64,000 nucleotides of DNA from ZC4RG29 sp964521255 (GTDB taxonomy: Bacteria > Bacteroidota > Bacteroidia > Cytophagales > Cyclobacteriaceae): contig CAZFRM010000010.1 in NCBI GenBank assembly GCA_964521255.1, positions 62,001 to 126,000 of the forward strand, read 5' to 3'. Positions within the stretch are counted from its first letter, which is position 1. The number at the start of each line of letters is the position of its first letter. The notes beneath the pieces were generated by a model that saw only the letters and a program-made list of their open reading frames with translations, made no database searches and was not told where the DNA came from. Positions 16,655 to 25,574 of the stretch are shown here, in pieces. The translations under genes were made by a program, and so were the position numbers.

Positions 16655-19147
16655 CTATTCACATTTAAGAGCATCTACTGGGTTTGTCCTCGCTGCTTTC
16701 CACAATACTGAAGCAATTGTTGAAAACATGATGATTACTAAAATCAAAACCGGTAAAGCAAAGTGCCACCAATGCAATGTGATTTGTTCTGAAAAACGCT
16801 CGAGATAACGTTGCGCGAAATAATAGGCTAACGGAAGGCCTAATATGGCCGAGACGGCGACTTGCTTTAAAGTGGTGTTCAGCAATACACCAACTATTTG
16901 AATAGTTGGCGCGCCCAGAACTTTTCGGATGCCAATCTCCTTAGTCTTACTTAAGACCATGTTGGAAATCATACCTAATAACCCCAGACAAGCGATACCG
17001 ATTGAGAGAGAAGTAAAGAACAGGATTTGATTGCGCCAGGTTTTTTCATGCCGATAATGCCGGTTGAAATGGTCGTCCAGAAAATACCAGTGGAAAACAT
17101 TTCCTGGGAACAGCTCATCAAAGTCTGCCTTGATATTGGCGATGAGGTCTTCTAAATCTGTGGTATTGATCCTCATCCCAATTCGCTGCGGTGGATAGGG
17201 TACAAGGGTTGACCTGTAGGTTAACGCAATGCCCCGATCTCCCTTATCCAACTCGTTACCATACCGGAGGGAAGGTCGAAGCCGATATCCCTCAATTACC
17301 CCAATGATCTCCGCCCTATTCCATTGAGAATCATTTCCTGTGAGATCTTGATCCAGGACTTCAATCCACTGGCCAACAGCCGCGGCTGCATCCGAAAAGC
17401 CAAGCCTGGGAAGTGCACCTGTGCTTATGATCACTGCATTGCTCTTCTCGTCTGGATGGAAATTTCGACCTGCCAGGATGTTTAAGTTGTAAAATGGAAT
17501 GAAGTGCTCATCAACGCCGCCATTGCTGTCAAGAATCATTAAATCGTTACTATTTCTCCGAAGGGTCATCAGATTTGGTTCGTCGCCCATCACGGAAGAA
17601 CTTATCGTCGTCATGGCAATGTCACTGTATCTTTTGCTACTATGAGCGAATTCGTGAATTGCATTTTCAAAATTTTCTGGTCGTATCACAGGGGCATCGA
17701 CTACAACCACAAGGTCTTTTTTAAACCCTAAATCCTTATTCAGAAGAAAGGTGATTTGCCTGTAGACTAGAAAACTGGAAACCATCAGAGCAATGGCAAG
17801 GCTGTATTGAATTAGAGCGAGAGAAAGGAATTTATTGTTCTTAGTGCTGTATCGAATGGCTCCGGCAAGTAGCGCCCTGGGCTGATAAGAGCGAGCCATG
17901 TAAACGGGATAAGTGCTGCAGATCACTATGCAAGTTATGATGACTGCAATGAGCATGGCATTGACCTCTTTCGTGCTGTCTCCAACCGGTATCTGAAGCA
18001 AGGATTGAAGCGGACTCTTTGCTACTTGAGCGAGGGTTAAACTTAGCCCGATGGCCAGGATAAAAAGGACTATGGTTTCAATAAAAAACTGTTTGAAAAA
18101 ATCACGCTCAAGGGCCCCGGTCACTTTGCGGGTTGCCACCTCCTTCATGCGTAATGCGGTGCGTGACGTGTTCAAAATTATATAGTTGATAATTGCCAGA
18201 GCAAGGACAAAAAAACCGATGACCTGAAAGGTGATCAAGAGTGGCCGAGACTTTGCGACGAACCCGCTCCATGTCCATTCTTCAAAAGGCATTTCGCGCA
18301 AGGGCTGAATTCGATTTTTTACGGTGGCTCGGGGAAATGATTTGAGTACTTCTCCCCAATGCTTTTCCAATGCAAAGGGTTGATTTATTTTATCTTCGAA
18401 TGATTGCCAATTTAATCGAAGTCTACTTTTGACGTAACAAATGGCATTAGGTACCGGCATTACCGCTGACCAATAGTCAATGAAAGCGCTATTGGATAAA
18501 GCCATTTCAAAATCCAGGTGCGTGTTGTGTGAAAAGTTGGCGAATATTCCGGTTACAACGAATTGTTTCCCATTGATGATGACAGTCTTTCCGAGGGCAT
18601 CCTCCAGGCCAAAGTATTTTTTTTCGAGACGTTCGCAAATCGCAACCGAATTGGGATTTCGCAATGCAGAAGTCTGGCTGCCGGATATAAGGGGAATCGG
18701 AAAAAATTCAAAGACGTTTGCATCTGCGCAAACTACCTTATCTTCCTTATAAACAACCTTTGATTGGTCGGACCTTTCTAGAGACACAATGATCTCTTGG
18801 GAAAGGCCAACGTTGTCTACCGTGAACCAGTTTTGATGCATGATGCGTGTAAATGATTCCAACTCCGGATAGTCGCTTGTTAGCTGGTTAACAATGTGAG
18901 GTCCGTTGCTTCCAAAGATCCGCTGTTGCCAGGTGTTTCCGTCATCAGACCAGGTCCATTCAAAGCCAAGTCTTGCTATTCGATTAGAATCCTTCCATTG
19001 TTGATCACTATTAAGTCCAGACTGAGTATACGGCCACAAAATAAAAAACACGGCAAACCCAATGGCAAGACCAATCACATTAATACACGTAAAGAAGGGA
19101 TTTCTTATCAGTAGTCGAATGGAGAGTTTAAGGTAGTTGAGGAGCAT
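16655..19147 (-). CDS. FtsX-like ABC transporter permease (MacB-type)
   Basis: An 830-residue paralogue of the permease at 3750-6263 with the same plan: N-terminal helix (INVIGLAIGFAVFFILWPY), extracytoplasmic core domain, FtsX domain with MKEVATRKVTGA, second core domain and C-terminal FtsX domain with TKEIGIRKVLGAP, ending DALKCE. The N-terminal nine codons are nearly identical at the DNA level to those of the other copies. No ATPase gene accompanies it. Likely role: membrane export or lipoprotein handling together with a MacB/LolD-like ATPase encoded elsewhere; the substrate is unknown. Confidence 0.9.
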   Translation of the reverse strand: MLLNYLKLSIRLLIRNPFFTCINVIGLAIGFAVFFILWPYTQSGLNSDQQWKDSNRIARLGFEWTWSDDGNTWQQRIFGSNGPHIVNQLTSDYPELESFTRIMHQNWFTVDNVGLSQEIIVSLERSDQSKVVYKEDKVVCADANVFEFFPIPLISGSQTSALRNPNSVAICERLEKKYFGLEDALGKTVIINGKQFVVTGIFANFSHNTHLDFEMALSNSAFIDYWSAVMPVPNAICYVKSRLRLNWQSFEDKINQPFALEKHWGEVLKSFPRATVKNRIQPLREMPFEEWTWSGFVAKSRPLLITFQVIGFFVLALAIINYIILNTSRTALRMKEVATRKVTGALERDFFKQFFIETIVLFILAIGLSLTLAQVAKSPLQSLLQIPVGDSTKEVNAMLIAVIITCIVICSTYPVYMARSYQPRALLAGAIRYSTKNNKFLSLALIQYSLAIALMVSSFLVYRQITFLLNKDLGFKKDLVVVVDAPVIRPENFENAIHEFAHSSKRYSDIAMTTISSSVMGDEPNLMTLRRNSNDLMILDSNGGVDEHFIPFYNLNILAGRNFHPDEKSNAVIISTGALPRLGFSDAAAAVGQWIEVLDQDLTGNDSQWNRAEIIGVIEGYRLRPSLRYGNELDKGDRGIALTYRSTLVPYPPQRIGMRINTTDLEDLIANIKADFDELFPGNVFHWYFLDDHFNRHYRHEKTWRNQILFFTSLSIGIACLGLLGMISNMVLSKTKEIGIRKVLGAPTIQIVGVLLNTTLKQVAVSAILGLPLAYYFAQRYLERFSEQITLHWWHFALPVLILVIIMFSTIASVLWKAARTNPVDALKCE

Positions 19148-19344
19148 GGTTTTATTGATTCTTGGTTATTTATTGCCAGACGCTATCGCTACAACCAACA
19201 ACTACCTGCAGATCAATCCATGATCAGGCCAAAAGAAATTTCTTTCCTGATAATCAAAAAATCAAACGTCAAAGAAAAAATTTGTTCTGGAATGAAACAG
19301 CAGAACATTTCAAAATGGAACAATGGCGCTGCTGCCGGTTGAGA

Positions 19345-20649
19345 TTAGAATATCGAATGCCGCTCCAAAAAATAGGGCACAACCGGCAGGTACTTCACTT
19401 TGATGTGTTGTATTGTTTCTTCTTTTTGATCTGAAAAGGACAGAACTACTCCCTTTTTTAATCCCAGTTTTGTGCAGCAGTGAACAAGGCCTTTGAGTTC
19501 TCTTTCTTTCGTAACTGGGTCGTCAAGGCTATAACAGACCTGTACAGGCATTAACTTGTCTTTTTGTTGAAGGACAAAGTCACACTCACTGGTATCTTTA
19601 TAATAAAAGATTTCGTAACCATTTCTCCTGAACTGAAGATAGGCGAGATTTTCCAACATCTTTCCTTTGTCTTCGCTGAATTTAAATGTAATGGCATTGA
19701 GCAGGCCGTTATCGACAAAATAATTTTTCTTATCGCTGCCCGATCGTTTCAGTTCAGCATAATCAAATTTTGAAACTGGCAATGACAAATAGACTGCCCT
19801 GGCTGCTTCGTTTACTTGGTATAAATAGTTTTTATCAAGCTTGTATCCCTGTGAACGCAGGTCGTTGTACAATTTATTTAATGAAAGGTACGAACCTGCG
19901 GATGCTGCTATTCTCTTAAGAAAATATTTTATAACGGGAAGGTTCGTGAAGTTATAGCGCTCCACGAGGTCTTTGTACGTCATCACGTCAAAGTATTCCT
20001 GTAACGCCTGATTTTTCAAACTGTCAGCCAGAAACGTTACTTCGGGGTAACCGCCTTCAAACAAATACCGGTCAAAAAGTTTATTGATTTTTGCCCGGGA
20101 GGTGGAGTCGTATTTTTCCGGGACCACTTTCTTGAAAAGCAGGTATTCCCTGAAAGATAAAGGCAATATCTCATACGTTAGCGTCCGTCCGCGGAGTGCG
20201 GTAGCTATTTCCGAACTTAAAAGATTGGCATTTGATCCCGTAAGGAAGATGTTCTTTGTGATCGTGTCGTAGCAACGCCTCACAAATTTTTCCCAATCTT
20301 TTATGTTTTGTATTTCATCGAAGAAAAAATATGTATGCTTCAGATTAATGTTGGAATATAACTCCCGGTAAGCCTGGAGGATTGCATCAAAATCACTACT
20401 GGTGAGTTCGAAACGTTCGTCTTCAAAGTTTATGTAAAGTAAATTTTGTATGGGTACGTTGCTGTCAACGAGACTTTTCATTAACTGAAAAAAGTAATAA
20501 CTTTTTCCGCACCGCCTGGGGCCGGTGAGCGTTATGATTTTGCCTGACTTCACAGGAAGTTCCAATTGCCTTGCGCTTACAGGTTCCAATTCTGAGGTGT
20601 GAAAGTCGCTTATTATCTGTTTGAATGTATTTTTTATGTCTTGGCTCAC
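19345..20649 (-). CDS. AAA_14 / DUF4143 family ATPase
   Basis: A 434-residue ATPase. Walker A is GPRRCGKS (residues 43-50), Walker B FFFDE (108-112), and FLTGSNANLL follows as the sensor region. From about residue 200 the DUF4143 part begins (YKDLVERYNFTNLPVIKYFL), ending with a nuclease-like segment (YYKDTSECDFVLQQKDKLMPVQVC, near 353-376) that resembles a PD-(D/E)XK fold: E-C-D-F then Q-V. Such proteins are very widespread in Bacteroidota and archaea, often in many divergent copies; their cellular role is not established. Two dyad repeats lie 20 bases before its start, and a paralogue diverges from it. Confidence 0.85.
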   Translation of the reverse strand: MSQDIKNTFKQIISDFHTSELEPVSARQLELPVKSGKIITLTGPRRCGKSYYFFQLMKSLVDSNVPIQNLLYINFEDERFELTSSDFDAILQAYRELYSNINLKHTYFFFDEIQNIKDWEKFVRRCYDTITKNIFLTGSNANLLSSEIATALRGRTLTYEILPLSFREYLLFKKVVPEKYDSTSRAKINKLFDRYLFEGGYPEVTFLADSLKNQALQEYFDVMTYKDLVERYNFTNLPVIKYFLKRIAASAGSYLSLNKLYNDLRSQGYKLDKNYLYQVNEAARAVYLSLPVSKFDYAELKRSGSDKKNYFVDNGLLNAITFKFSEDKGKMLENLAYLQFRRNGYEIFYYKDTSECDFVLQQKDKLMPVQVCYSLDDPVTKERELKGLVHCCTKLGLKKGVVLSFSDQKEETIQHIKVKYLPVVPYFLERHSIF

Positions 20650-20668
20650 AAGACGAAAGTAATAATTG

Positions 20669-20728
20669 TTTCTTGGAATACAAGAAAAATTATATTAAAC
20701 TTTCTTGTATTCCAAGAAAGTTTAATAT
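20669..20728. repeat. Paired dyads TTTCTTG-n5-CAAGAAA
   Basis: TTTCTTGGAATACAAGAAA (20669-20687) and its exact reverse complement TTTCTTGTATTCCAAGAAA (20701-20719) form a perfect 19-bp inverted repeat. Each is itself a dyad with 7-bp arms and a 5-bp centre, and the second extends to ATATTAAACTTTCTTG / CAAGAAAGTTTAATAT (20692-20728). Spacing is 32 bp start to start. The pattern suits a protein operator or an RNA structure in the leader of the minus-strand gene. Confidence 0.8.
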
Positions 20729-20873
20729 CATCTATCCAACAGGGCAAGACATGTAATGTTTATCGCCAGAAGAGCGAAAAGGACTGAAGTCAATGAAGTT
20801 AGTCGCTTTTCATCGACTTGCTGCCAGGTGAAAGCACGAATCCTTTACCCTTACTTGAGGCATAAAACTTAAA

Positions 20874-20959
20874 TTAACCCATACTTTATTACAAAATATT
20901 AATACTTTTACCGTCACTTTATTACAGGAAAGTCAGTTATTAACCCATACTTTGTTACA
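20874..20959 (+). repeat. Three direct repeats with an exact 33-bp period before the ATPase start
   Basis: TTAACCCATACTTTATTACA (20874-20893), TTTACCGTCACTTTATTACA (20907-20926) and TTAACCCATACTTTGTTACA (20940-20959) begin exactly 33 bases apart. The first and third differ at one base; the second differs at four from the first. The last ends 8 bases before ATG at 20968. Confidence 0.8.
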
Positions 20960-20967
20960 GAGACATA

Positions 20968-22311
20968 ATGTTTGGCCGTGATATACATGCGGAGCTTCTG
21001 AAATGGAAAGATAATCCGAACCGTAAGCCACTCATAATCAGGGGAGCACGTCAGGTGGGGAAGACCACCGTCGTGAACCAGTTTGGGGCTGGGTTTGAGC
21101 AATACATCTATCTGAACCTCGAGAGAGAGGACGATGCCAAGCCCTTCCGGGAGATAAATGATATTGGCCGGCTCGTGGAAGCGGTATTTTTTCTTAAGAA
21201 CAAGAGCAGGCAAATAAAAGATACACTTCTTTTTATTGATGAAATACAGGAGGTTCCGGGAGCAATAAATCAACTGCGTTATTTTTATGAGCAGATGCCG
21301 GAGCTTTATGTTGTTGCGGCAGGTTCCCTGTTGGAAACAACGCTGAATGAAAATGTGCATGTTCCGGTTGGGCGCGTTGAATACAAAGTAGTGCGCCCGG
21401 TATCGTTTCGTGAATTTCTGGGGGTTTTGGGTGAAACGGCTGCGCTGGAGCAATTAAGCAAAATACCAATTGCAGATTTTGCTCATGACAGGATTCTGCG
21501 CCTGTTCCATGCGTATAGCCTCATCGGTGGAATGCCGGAAGTAGTCAATCATTATGCTACTCATCGTGATATCGCCGGACTGCAATCTATCTATGAATCG
21601 CTCATTATTTCTTATTTGACTGATGTGGAGAAGTACGCCCGCAATACAACCCTTACACAGGTGATGAGGCATTGCATCAGGGCATCTTACCCGGAGGCAG
21701 GTTCCCGCATCACCTTTCAGGGATTTGGCCATTCAAATTATGGTTCAAGAGAAGTGGGGGAAGCCATGCGTACGTTAGAGAAGGCTATGCTTATTCATCT
21801 TGTATATCCTACCGTGTATGCCGTGCTGCCTTTGCTGGCGGATATGCGAAAATCGCCACGCCTTCAAGTATTAGATACAGGTTTGTTAAATCATTTTGCA
21901 GGCATACAAAAAAGTGTGTTAGGTGCATCTGATTTGCAGTCTGTGTACCAGGGAAAAATTGCAGAGCATATCGTTGGGCAGGAAATACTGGCTTCTCATT
22001 ACGGGGGATTACATCAATTGCATTTTTGGACGCGTGAGAAGAAGGGGGCATCCGCTGAAACGGATTTTGTTATTCCCTGTGAAGGTTTGCTGATACCTGT
22101 GGAAGTAAAAGCCGGGGCCACGGGTAAATTGAAGTCGCTTCATCAATTTATGGACCTGGCCCCTCATGCTTTTGCAGTGAGACTATATGCCGGAACGACA
22201 AAGATTGACTCAGTTGAAACAACCGGAGGGAAGAAGTATTCACTGTTAAGCATGCCCTATTACCTGGCTTCCCAATTAAATGAATACGGTGTATGGTTGA
22301 TGAATCAATAG
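20968..22311 (+). CDS. AAA_14 / DUF4143 family ATPase
   Basis: A 447-residue paralogue of the divergent ATPase. Walker A GARQVGKTT (residues 26-34), Walker B LLFIDEIQEVPG (near 89-100), sensor AAGSLLE, the conserved RPVSFREFL, then the DUF4143 region (about 190-330) and a C-terminal nuclease-like block SAETDFVIPCEGLLIPVEVKAG (near 355-377) with the E-x-D ... E-V-K pattern of PD-(D/E)XK enzymes. It belongs to a different subgroup from its neighbour, sharing only motif-level similarity. Start at 20968 follows directly on a triple 33-bp repeat. The role is unknown for the family; gene copy number and variability suggest accessory functions. Confidence 0.85.
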   Translation: MFGRDIHAELLKWKDNPNRKPLIIRGARQVGKTTVVNQFGAGFEQYIYLNLEREDDAKPFREINDIGRLVEAVFFLKNKSRQIKDTLLFIDEIQEVPGAINQLRYFYEQMPELYVVAAGSLLETTLNENVHVPVGRVEYKVVRPVSFREFLGVLGETAALEQLSKIPIADFAHDRILRLFHAYSLIGGMPEVVNHYATHRDIAGLQSIYESLIISYLTDVEKYARNTTLTQVMRHCIRASYPEAGSRITFQGFGHSNYGSREVGEAMRTLEKAMLIHLVYPTVYAVLPLLADMRKSPRLQVLDTGLLNHFAGIQKSVLGASDLQSVYQGKIAEHIVGQEILASHYGGLHQLHFWTREKKGASAETDFVIPCEGLLIPVEVKAGATGKLKSLHQFMDLAPHAFAVRLYAGTTKIDSVETTGGKKYSLLSMPYYLASQLNEYGVWLMNQ

Positions 22312-22377
22312 CGATTTGGAAAGATGCCAGGTAATCTTCACTATATATTTAATTGCACCTTTCTCCACTTCATCTCT

Positions 22378-22475
22378 AAAAGGTGTGAGGTACGATTTAC
22401 GAAGTACGAATGGGTACATTCATATTCAACTCTTCTTCGTAGGAGTCCGGAGTTCTTTCGGACAGCTATTTTTCA
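22378..22475. other. Short direct repeats and hairpin downstream of the ATPase
   Basis: TACGATTTACGAAGTACGAA contains TACGA three times at about 8-bp spacing, and GTCCGGAGTTCTTTCGGAC can form a short hairpin followed by a T run. They lie between the convergent ATPase and histidine kinase genes and may serve as a terminator. Confidence 0.35.
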
Positions 22476-22490
22476 TTCACTCATTGTCTA

Positions 22491-23918
22491 TTAGCAGCTA
22501 AACGTCATCGTGAACGCACTCCCTCTTCCCAATGTTGACCGCACCGATATATCTCCCTTCTGCCGCTGCATGATCTGTTGTGAAATGCTGAGTCCAATGC
22601 CTGATCCGCTTTTCTTTGTTGAGAAGAACGGAATAAATATCTGTTCAAGGTTTTCTTCCGGGATGCCCGTGCCCGTGTCGGCTATGTGAAGATTGATGTA
22701 ACGTTGACCAACCTTTTCAACAGAGATGTTGATGAATTTATTTTCTTTGAAGTTGCTCATGGCTTCAACTGCGTTTTTGATCAGGTTGATGAGCACTTGC
22801 ATGGTAAGACTTTTGTCTGCATATACAAGAATCGGATCTTTGAGTTCGCTTATCTGAAGAACTATATTTTCTTTCTGAAATTCTTTTGTAAAAAGGTTGG
22901 CGGCTTCCTTCACCATTTCACTAAGTGTGACTTTGGATAGCTTGGGCTCCGGAATGGTATTCACCGTTCGGAAATTCTGAACAAATTCTTTAAGCGACTG
23001 ACTGCGATTATCAATGGTCCTCAGGCTTTGCATCAGGTCGCCCCGTTCTTCTTCCGTAAGTTTTCGATCCTGCACCTGCGCTTCCTCCAGCATTTCACGA
23101 ATGTAACTTGACAGTGTTGAGAGCGGAATGGCAGAGTTGGATATTTCATGCGTTAACACTCGTAATAACTTTTGCCAGGTCTCTGCTTCCTTCATGGCGA
23201 GCTCGCTGCTCACATCAAAGAAAGCTACCAGCTTTAGTTTCATCTCCTTGAAGAGAATATGCCTTGATGTTACAGAGAGAAAGGTGACTTTTGAATTGAT
23301 CACCAATCGAAACGTAGATTTCTCTCCATCTTTAATTTCAGTTAAGAACTCTGGTAACGTTGCATCCACCCGCGAAAGTGAAGTTACTTTTTGGAGGAAA
23401 GGAATCTTGAACAAATCTTTTGCAGCCTCGTTGATGAGAAAGATTTCGTCATTGGCTTCGTCATAACAGATAAGCGGCACCGCTGCATGCTCTACTACTA
23501 TCTGCAACAGTTGGTGCTGTGACTCCTTGTCAGAGCGAAGCGCTTTATACGTTTCGTTTAACTGGTTAAAAGCAACATGCAAATCGTAGTCGTCCGACTT
23601 AGTGTTTTCAGAAAAGGTGACAGAAAAATCATTTTGATTCAGTGACTGAAGGAAGGCTGTGAGTTTGCGTTCAGATTGATCTACAAATCTTACGGTTTCA
23701 TAGAACAAGGCAACGGTTGCGAGGGCTGTCCATATGCCCGCCATCCAGTAAGGTGAGTTAAAAATCAGATAGCCCGTCAGACAGCCGAAGAAGCAAATAC
23801 CCAGTAACCTCAAAGCAACTTTAGGGCGAAGTAATTTTTTTATGGTAGGTCTTGTGCTCAAGTTTTTGTTACGCTGGTTGAAGCCTGCAATATGCTTTAT
23901 TAGAAGAATCACACCCAT
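22491..23918 (-). CDS. Sensor histidine kinase (NtrY-like)
   Basis: A 475-residue kinase from ATG 23918. Two transmembrane helices near residues 38-75 are followed by a HAMP-like linker, a PAS domain (about 125-235), the phosphoacceptor helix LTHEISNSAIPLSTL with the modified His, and the ATP-binding domain: N box NLIKNAVEA, G1 DTGTGIP, G2 GSGIGLSISQQIM. The layout is that of NtrY-type kinases that pair with sigma-54 regulators, and the regulator gene lies directly upstream. The frame is open further up to 23987 but those 23 extra codons run into an inverted-repeat element, so the inner ATG is preferred. The signal is unknown. Confidence 0.85.
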   Translation of the reverse strand: MGVILLIKHIAGFNQRNKNLSTRPTIKKLLRPKVALRLLGICFFGCLTGYLIFNSPYWMAGIWTALATVALFYETVRFVDQSERKLTAFLQSLNQNDFSVTFSENTKSDDYDLHVAFNQLNETYKALRSDKESQHQLLQIVVEHAAVPLICYDEANDEIFLINEAAKDLFKIPFLQKVTSLSRVDATLPEFLTEIKDGEKSTFRLVINSKVTFLSVTSRHILFKEMKLKLVAFFDVSSELAMKEAETWQKLLRVLTHEISNSAIPLSTLSSYIREMLEEAQVQDRKLTEEERGDLMQSLRTIDNRSQSLKEFVQNFRTVNTIPEPKLSKVTLSEMVKEAANLFTKEFQKENIVLQISELKDPILVYADKSLTMQVLINLIKNAVEAMSNFKENKFINISVEKVGQRYINLHIADTGTGIPEENLEQIFIPFFSTKKSGSGIGLSISQQIMQRQKGDISVRSTLGRGSAFTMTFSC

Positions 23919-23930
23919 TGCCCTCTGCTC

Positions 23931-24074
23931 ACAAGTCCCCCTTAGAAAGGGGGGCGATGGCCTCAAGCGATGGCGGGGTTGTAACACTCATTCTTACTTA
24001 TGCATACTAAATCGTGAAAGGGGACAACCCCGCAGCCGCACGATCTACGCCCCCCTTTATTAAGGGGGATTTGT
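23931..24074. repeat. 144-bp long inverted repeat (MITE/REP-like)
   Basis: ACAAGTCCCCCTTAGAAAGG with GGGGCG (23931-23956) and CGGGGTTGT (23974-23982) on the left face ACAACCCCG (24024-24032) and CGCCCCCCTTTATTAAGGGG plus GATTTGT (24048-24074) on the right, complementary apart from one indel and one substitution. The arms are much richer in G+C than the surroundings. It sits between the regulator and kinase genes of a two-component operon. Confidence 0.85.
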
Positions 24075-24197
24075 GTGGGTGTGGTGTTGAGTGTGTGAGT
24101 GTCTGCTAATAGTTGAAATATTAGTCATCAGCCCATTCGTTAACAGGCACATTCGCTAATCAAATCTTAAATACAGTTCCCGCCAGTTGGCAGGGAT

Positions 24198-25574
24198 TTA
24201 GGGGTTGATCCCATACTCTTCCATTTTTCTATACAATGTTGTGCGGCCTATGCCCAGCTCTTCGGCTGCTTTGGTCAGATTGCCGTTTGATTTCTTCAAT
24301 GCCTGTTTTATCACTTCACGCTCAACTTCAGAAAGATTGAGTGATTTTAAATCAGTTTCATCTCCAAAGGAAGATTGTTGAAGTTGAAAATCGCGGATCG
24401 TCAATTCGGGTTGTGAACAAAGTATCACCGCCCTTTCAACGGCATGCTGCAATTCGCGAATGTTACCCGGCCACCTGTATTTCATTAGCTGTTGAATGAG
24501 AGGAGGATCTAAAGTAAAAGTCTTGTGATAACGTTTCGTGTATTCCTCAAGGTAATAGTTGAAGATTGCCGGGATGTCATCCTTCCGATCCCGCAAGGGA
24601 GGTAAATTTATTTCAACCGTGTTGATCCGGTAGTAGAGATCATTTCTAAATGCACCGCTTCGTACAAGATCATTTAATGACGCATTCGTGGCGCAAATGA
24701 CCCGCACATCTACATCGATCACTTCATTTGAACCTACTTTGGTTACTTTATGACGCTGTAAAACGGCGAGCAATTTCACTTGTAGCTCAGGAGATAAATT
24801 GCCTATCTCATCGAGAAACAAAGTTCCTTTGTTGGCGAGCTCAAATTTTCCAATGCGTTTTTCTTTCGCATCAGTAAACGAGCCTTTCTCATGGCCAAAC
24901 ATTTCTGACTCAAACAGGGAAGGCGTTATGGCGCCGAGGTCTACTGATATAAAAGGTTCATCAGCACGTGATGATTGATTGTGAATAGCATGCGCTACCA
25001 TTTCTTTTCCCGTTCCATTTTCTCCAAGAATCAACACATTGGCATCTGTTCCGGCAACTTGTTCAATTGTCTGTAGAACATTTTTCATGGCCGGTGCGGA
25101 AGCAATAAAGGGTCTGTGATTTTGATTGAGATGTTGCTGAATGGCTTTCTGCTTATTCTTTAGTTCGCGGTTTTCTTTTCTGGCTCGTGCCTGCTGGTAG
25201 GCGTTCAACATGGTTGTAACAAGTTTTTCTTTGTCCCACGGCTTGGCCAAAAAATCAACAGCGCCTTCTTTGATGGACTTGACAGCAAGGTCGATGTCAC
25301 CGTACGCAGTTTGTAATACAACTTGCGTTAAAGGAGAAAGTGTATGTATTCGATTTAGCCAGAACAGTCCTTCGTTCCCTGAAGTTATACCGGCGCTGAA
25401 GTTCATGTCAAGAAGGATAACATCATAGTCTTGCTGCCTTAGTTTGGTTTCAAGTGTTTTGGGAGATGACAGCGACTCAATGTTTTCAAAGTATTGCTTC
25501 AGGATCATGCGTGAAGTAAGAACAACGTGTTCGTCATCTTCAACTATGAGTATGTTGCCACTGTATTTCTTCAT
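24198..25574 (-). CDS. Sigma-54-dependent response regulator (NtrC/NtrX family)
   Basis: A 458-residue regulator. Receiver domain 1-120 with phosphoacceptor Asp56 (LLDMNF) and Lys111; a 10-residue insertion follows the Asp (SAGITSGNEG). AAA+ domain about 155-390 with Walker A GENGTGK (184-190) and Walker B LFLDEIGN (252-259). The sigma-54 contact loop reads GSFTDA (231-236) instead of GAFTGA, a variant. The Fis-type helix-turn-helix is at 420-455 (LTKAAEELGIGRTTLYRKM). It should activate sigma-54 promoters when phosphorylated by the kinase encoded downstream, with which it forms an operon interrupted by the inverted repeat at 23931-24074. Confidence 0.9.
   Translation of the reverse strand: MKKYSGNILIVEDDEHVVLTSRMILKQYFENIESLSSPKTLETKLRQQDYDVILLDMNFSAGITSGNEGLFWLNRIHTLSPLTQVVLQTAYGDIDLAVKSIKEGAVDFLAKPWDKEKLVTTMLNAYQQARARKENRELKNKQKAIQQHLNQNHRPFIASAPAMKNVLQTIEQVAGTDANVLILGENGTGKEMVAHAIHNQSSRADEPFISVDLGAITPSLFESEMFGHEKGSFTDAKEKRIGKFELANKGTLFLDEIGNLSPELQVKLLAVLQRHKVTKVGSNEVIDVDVRVICATNASLNDLVRSGAFRNDLYYRINTVEINLPPLRDRKDDIPAIFNYYLEEYTKRYHKTFTLDPPLIQQLMKYRWPGNIRELQHAVERAVILCSQPELTIRDFQLQQSSFGDETDLKSLNLSEVEREVIKQALKKSNGNLTKAAEELGIGRTTLYRKMEEYGINP

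Larger units (their letters stand above)
20650..20967. promoter_or_regulatory. Divergent control region of the two DUF4143 ATPase genes
   Basis: 318 bases between the two divergent starts. One side holds two dyads next to the minus-strand gene (20669-20719), the other three direct repeats next to the plus-strand gene (20874-20959). The centre (20730-20870) is unremarkable. No other gene is seen. Confidence 0.6.

Noticed and set aside
20874..20959. CRISPR array
   Set aside because: Only three degenerate 20-bp repeats with 13-base gaps; spacers are too short and no cas gene is present.
20914..21453. Antisense frame of 179 codons over the second DUF4143 ATPase
   Set aside because: It covers the Walker motifs of the real gene on the other strand.
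23919..23987. N-terminal extension of the histidine kinase
   Set aside because: The extra codons read into the inverted-repeat element and are not kinase-like.
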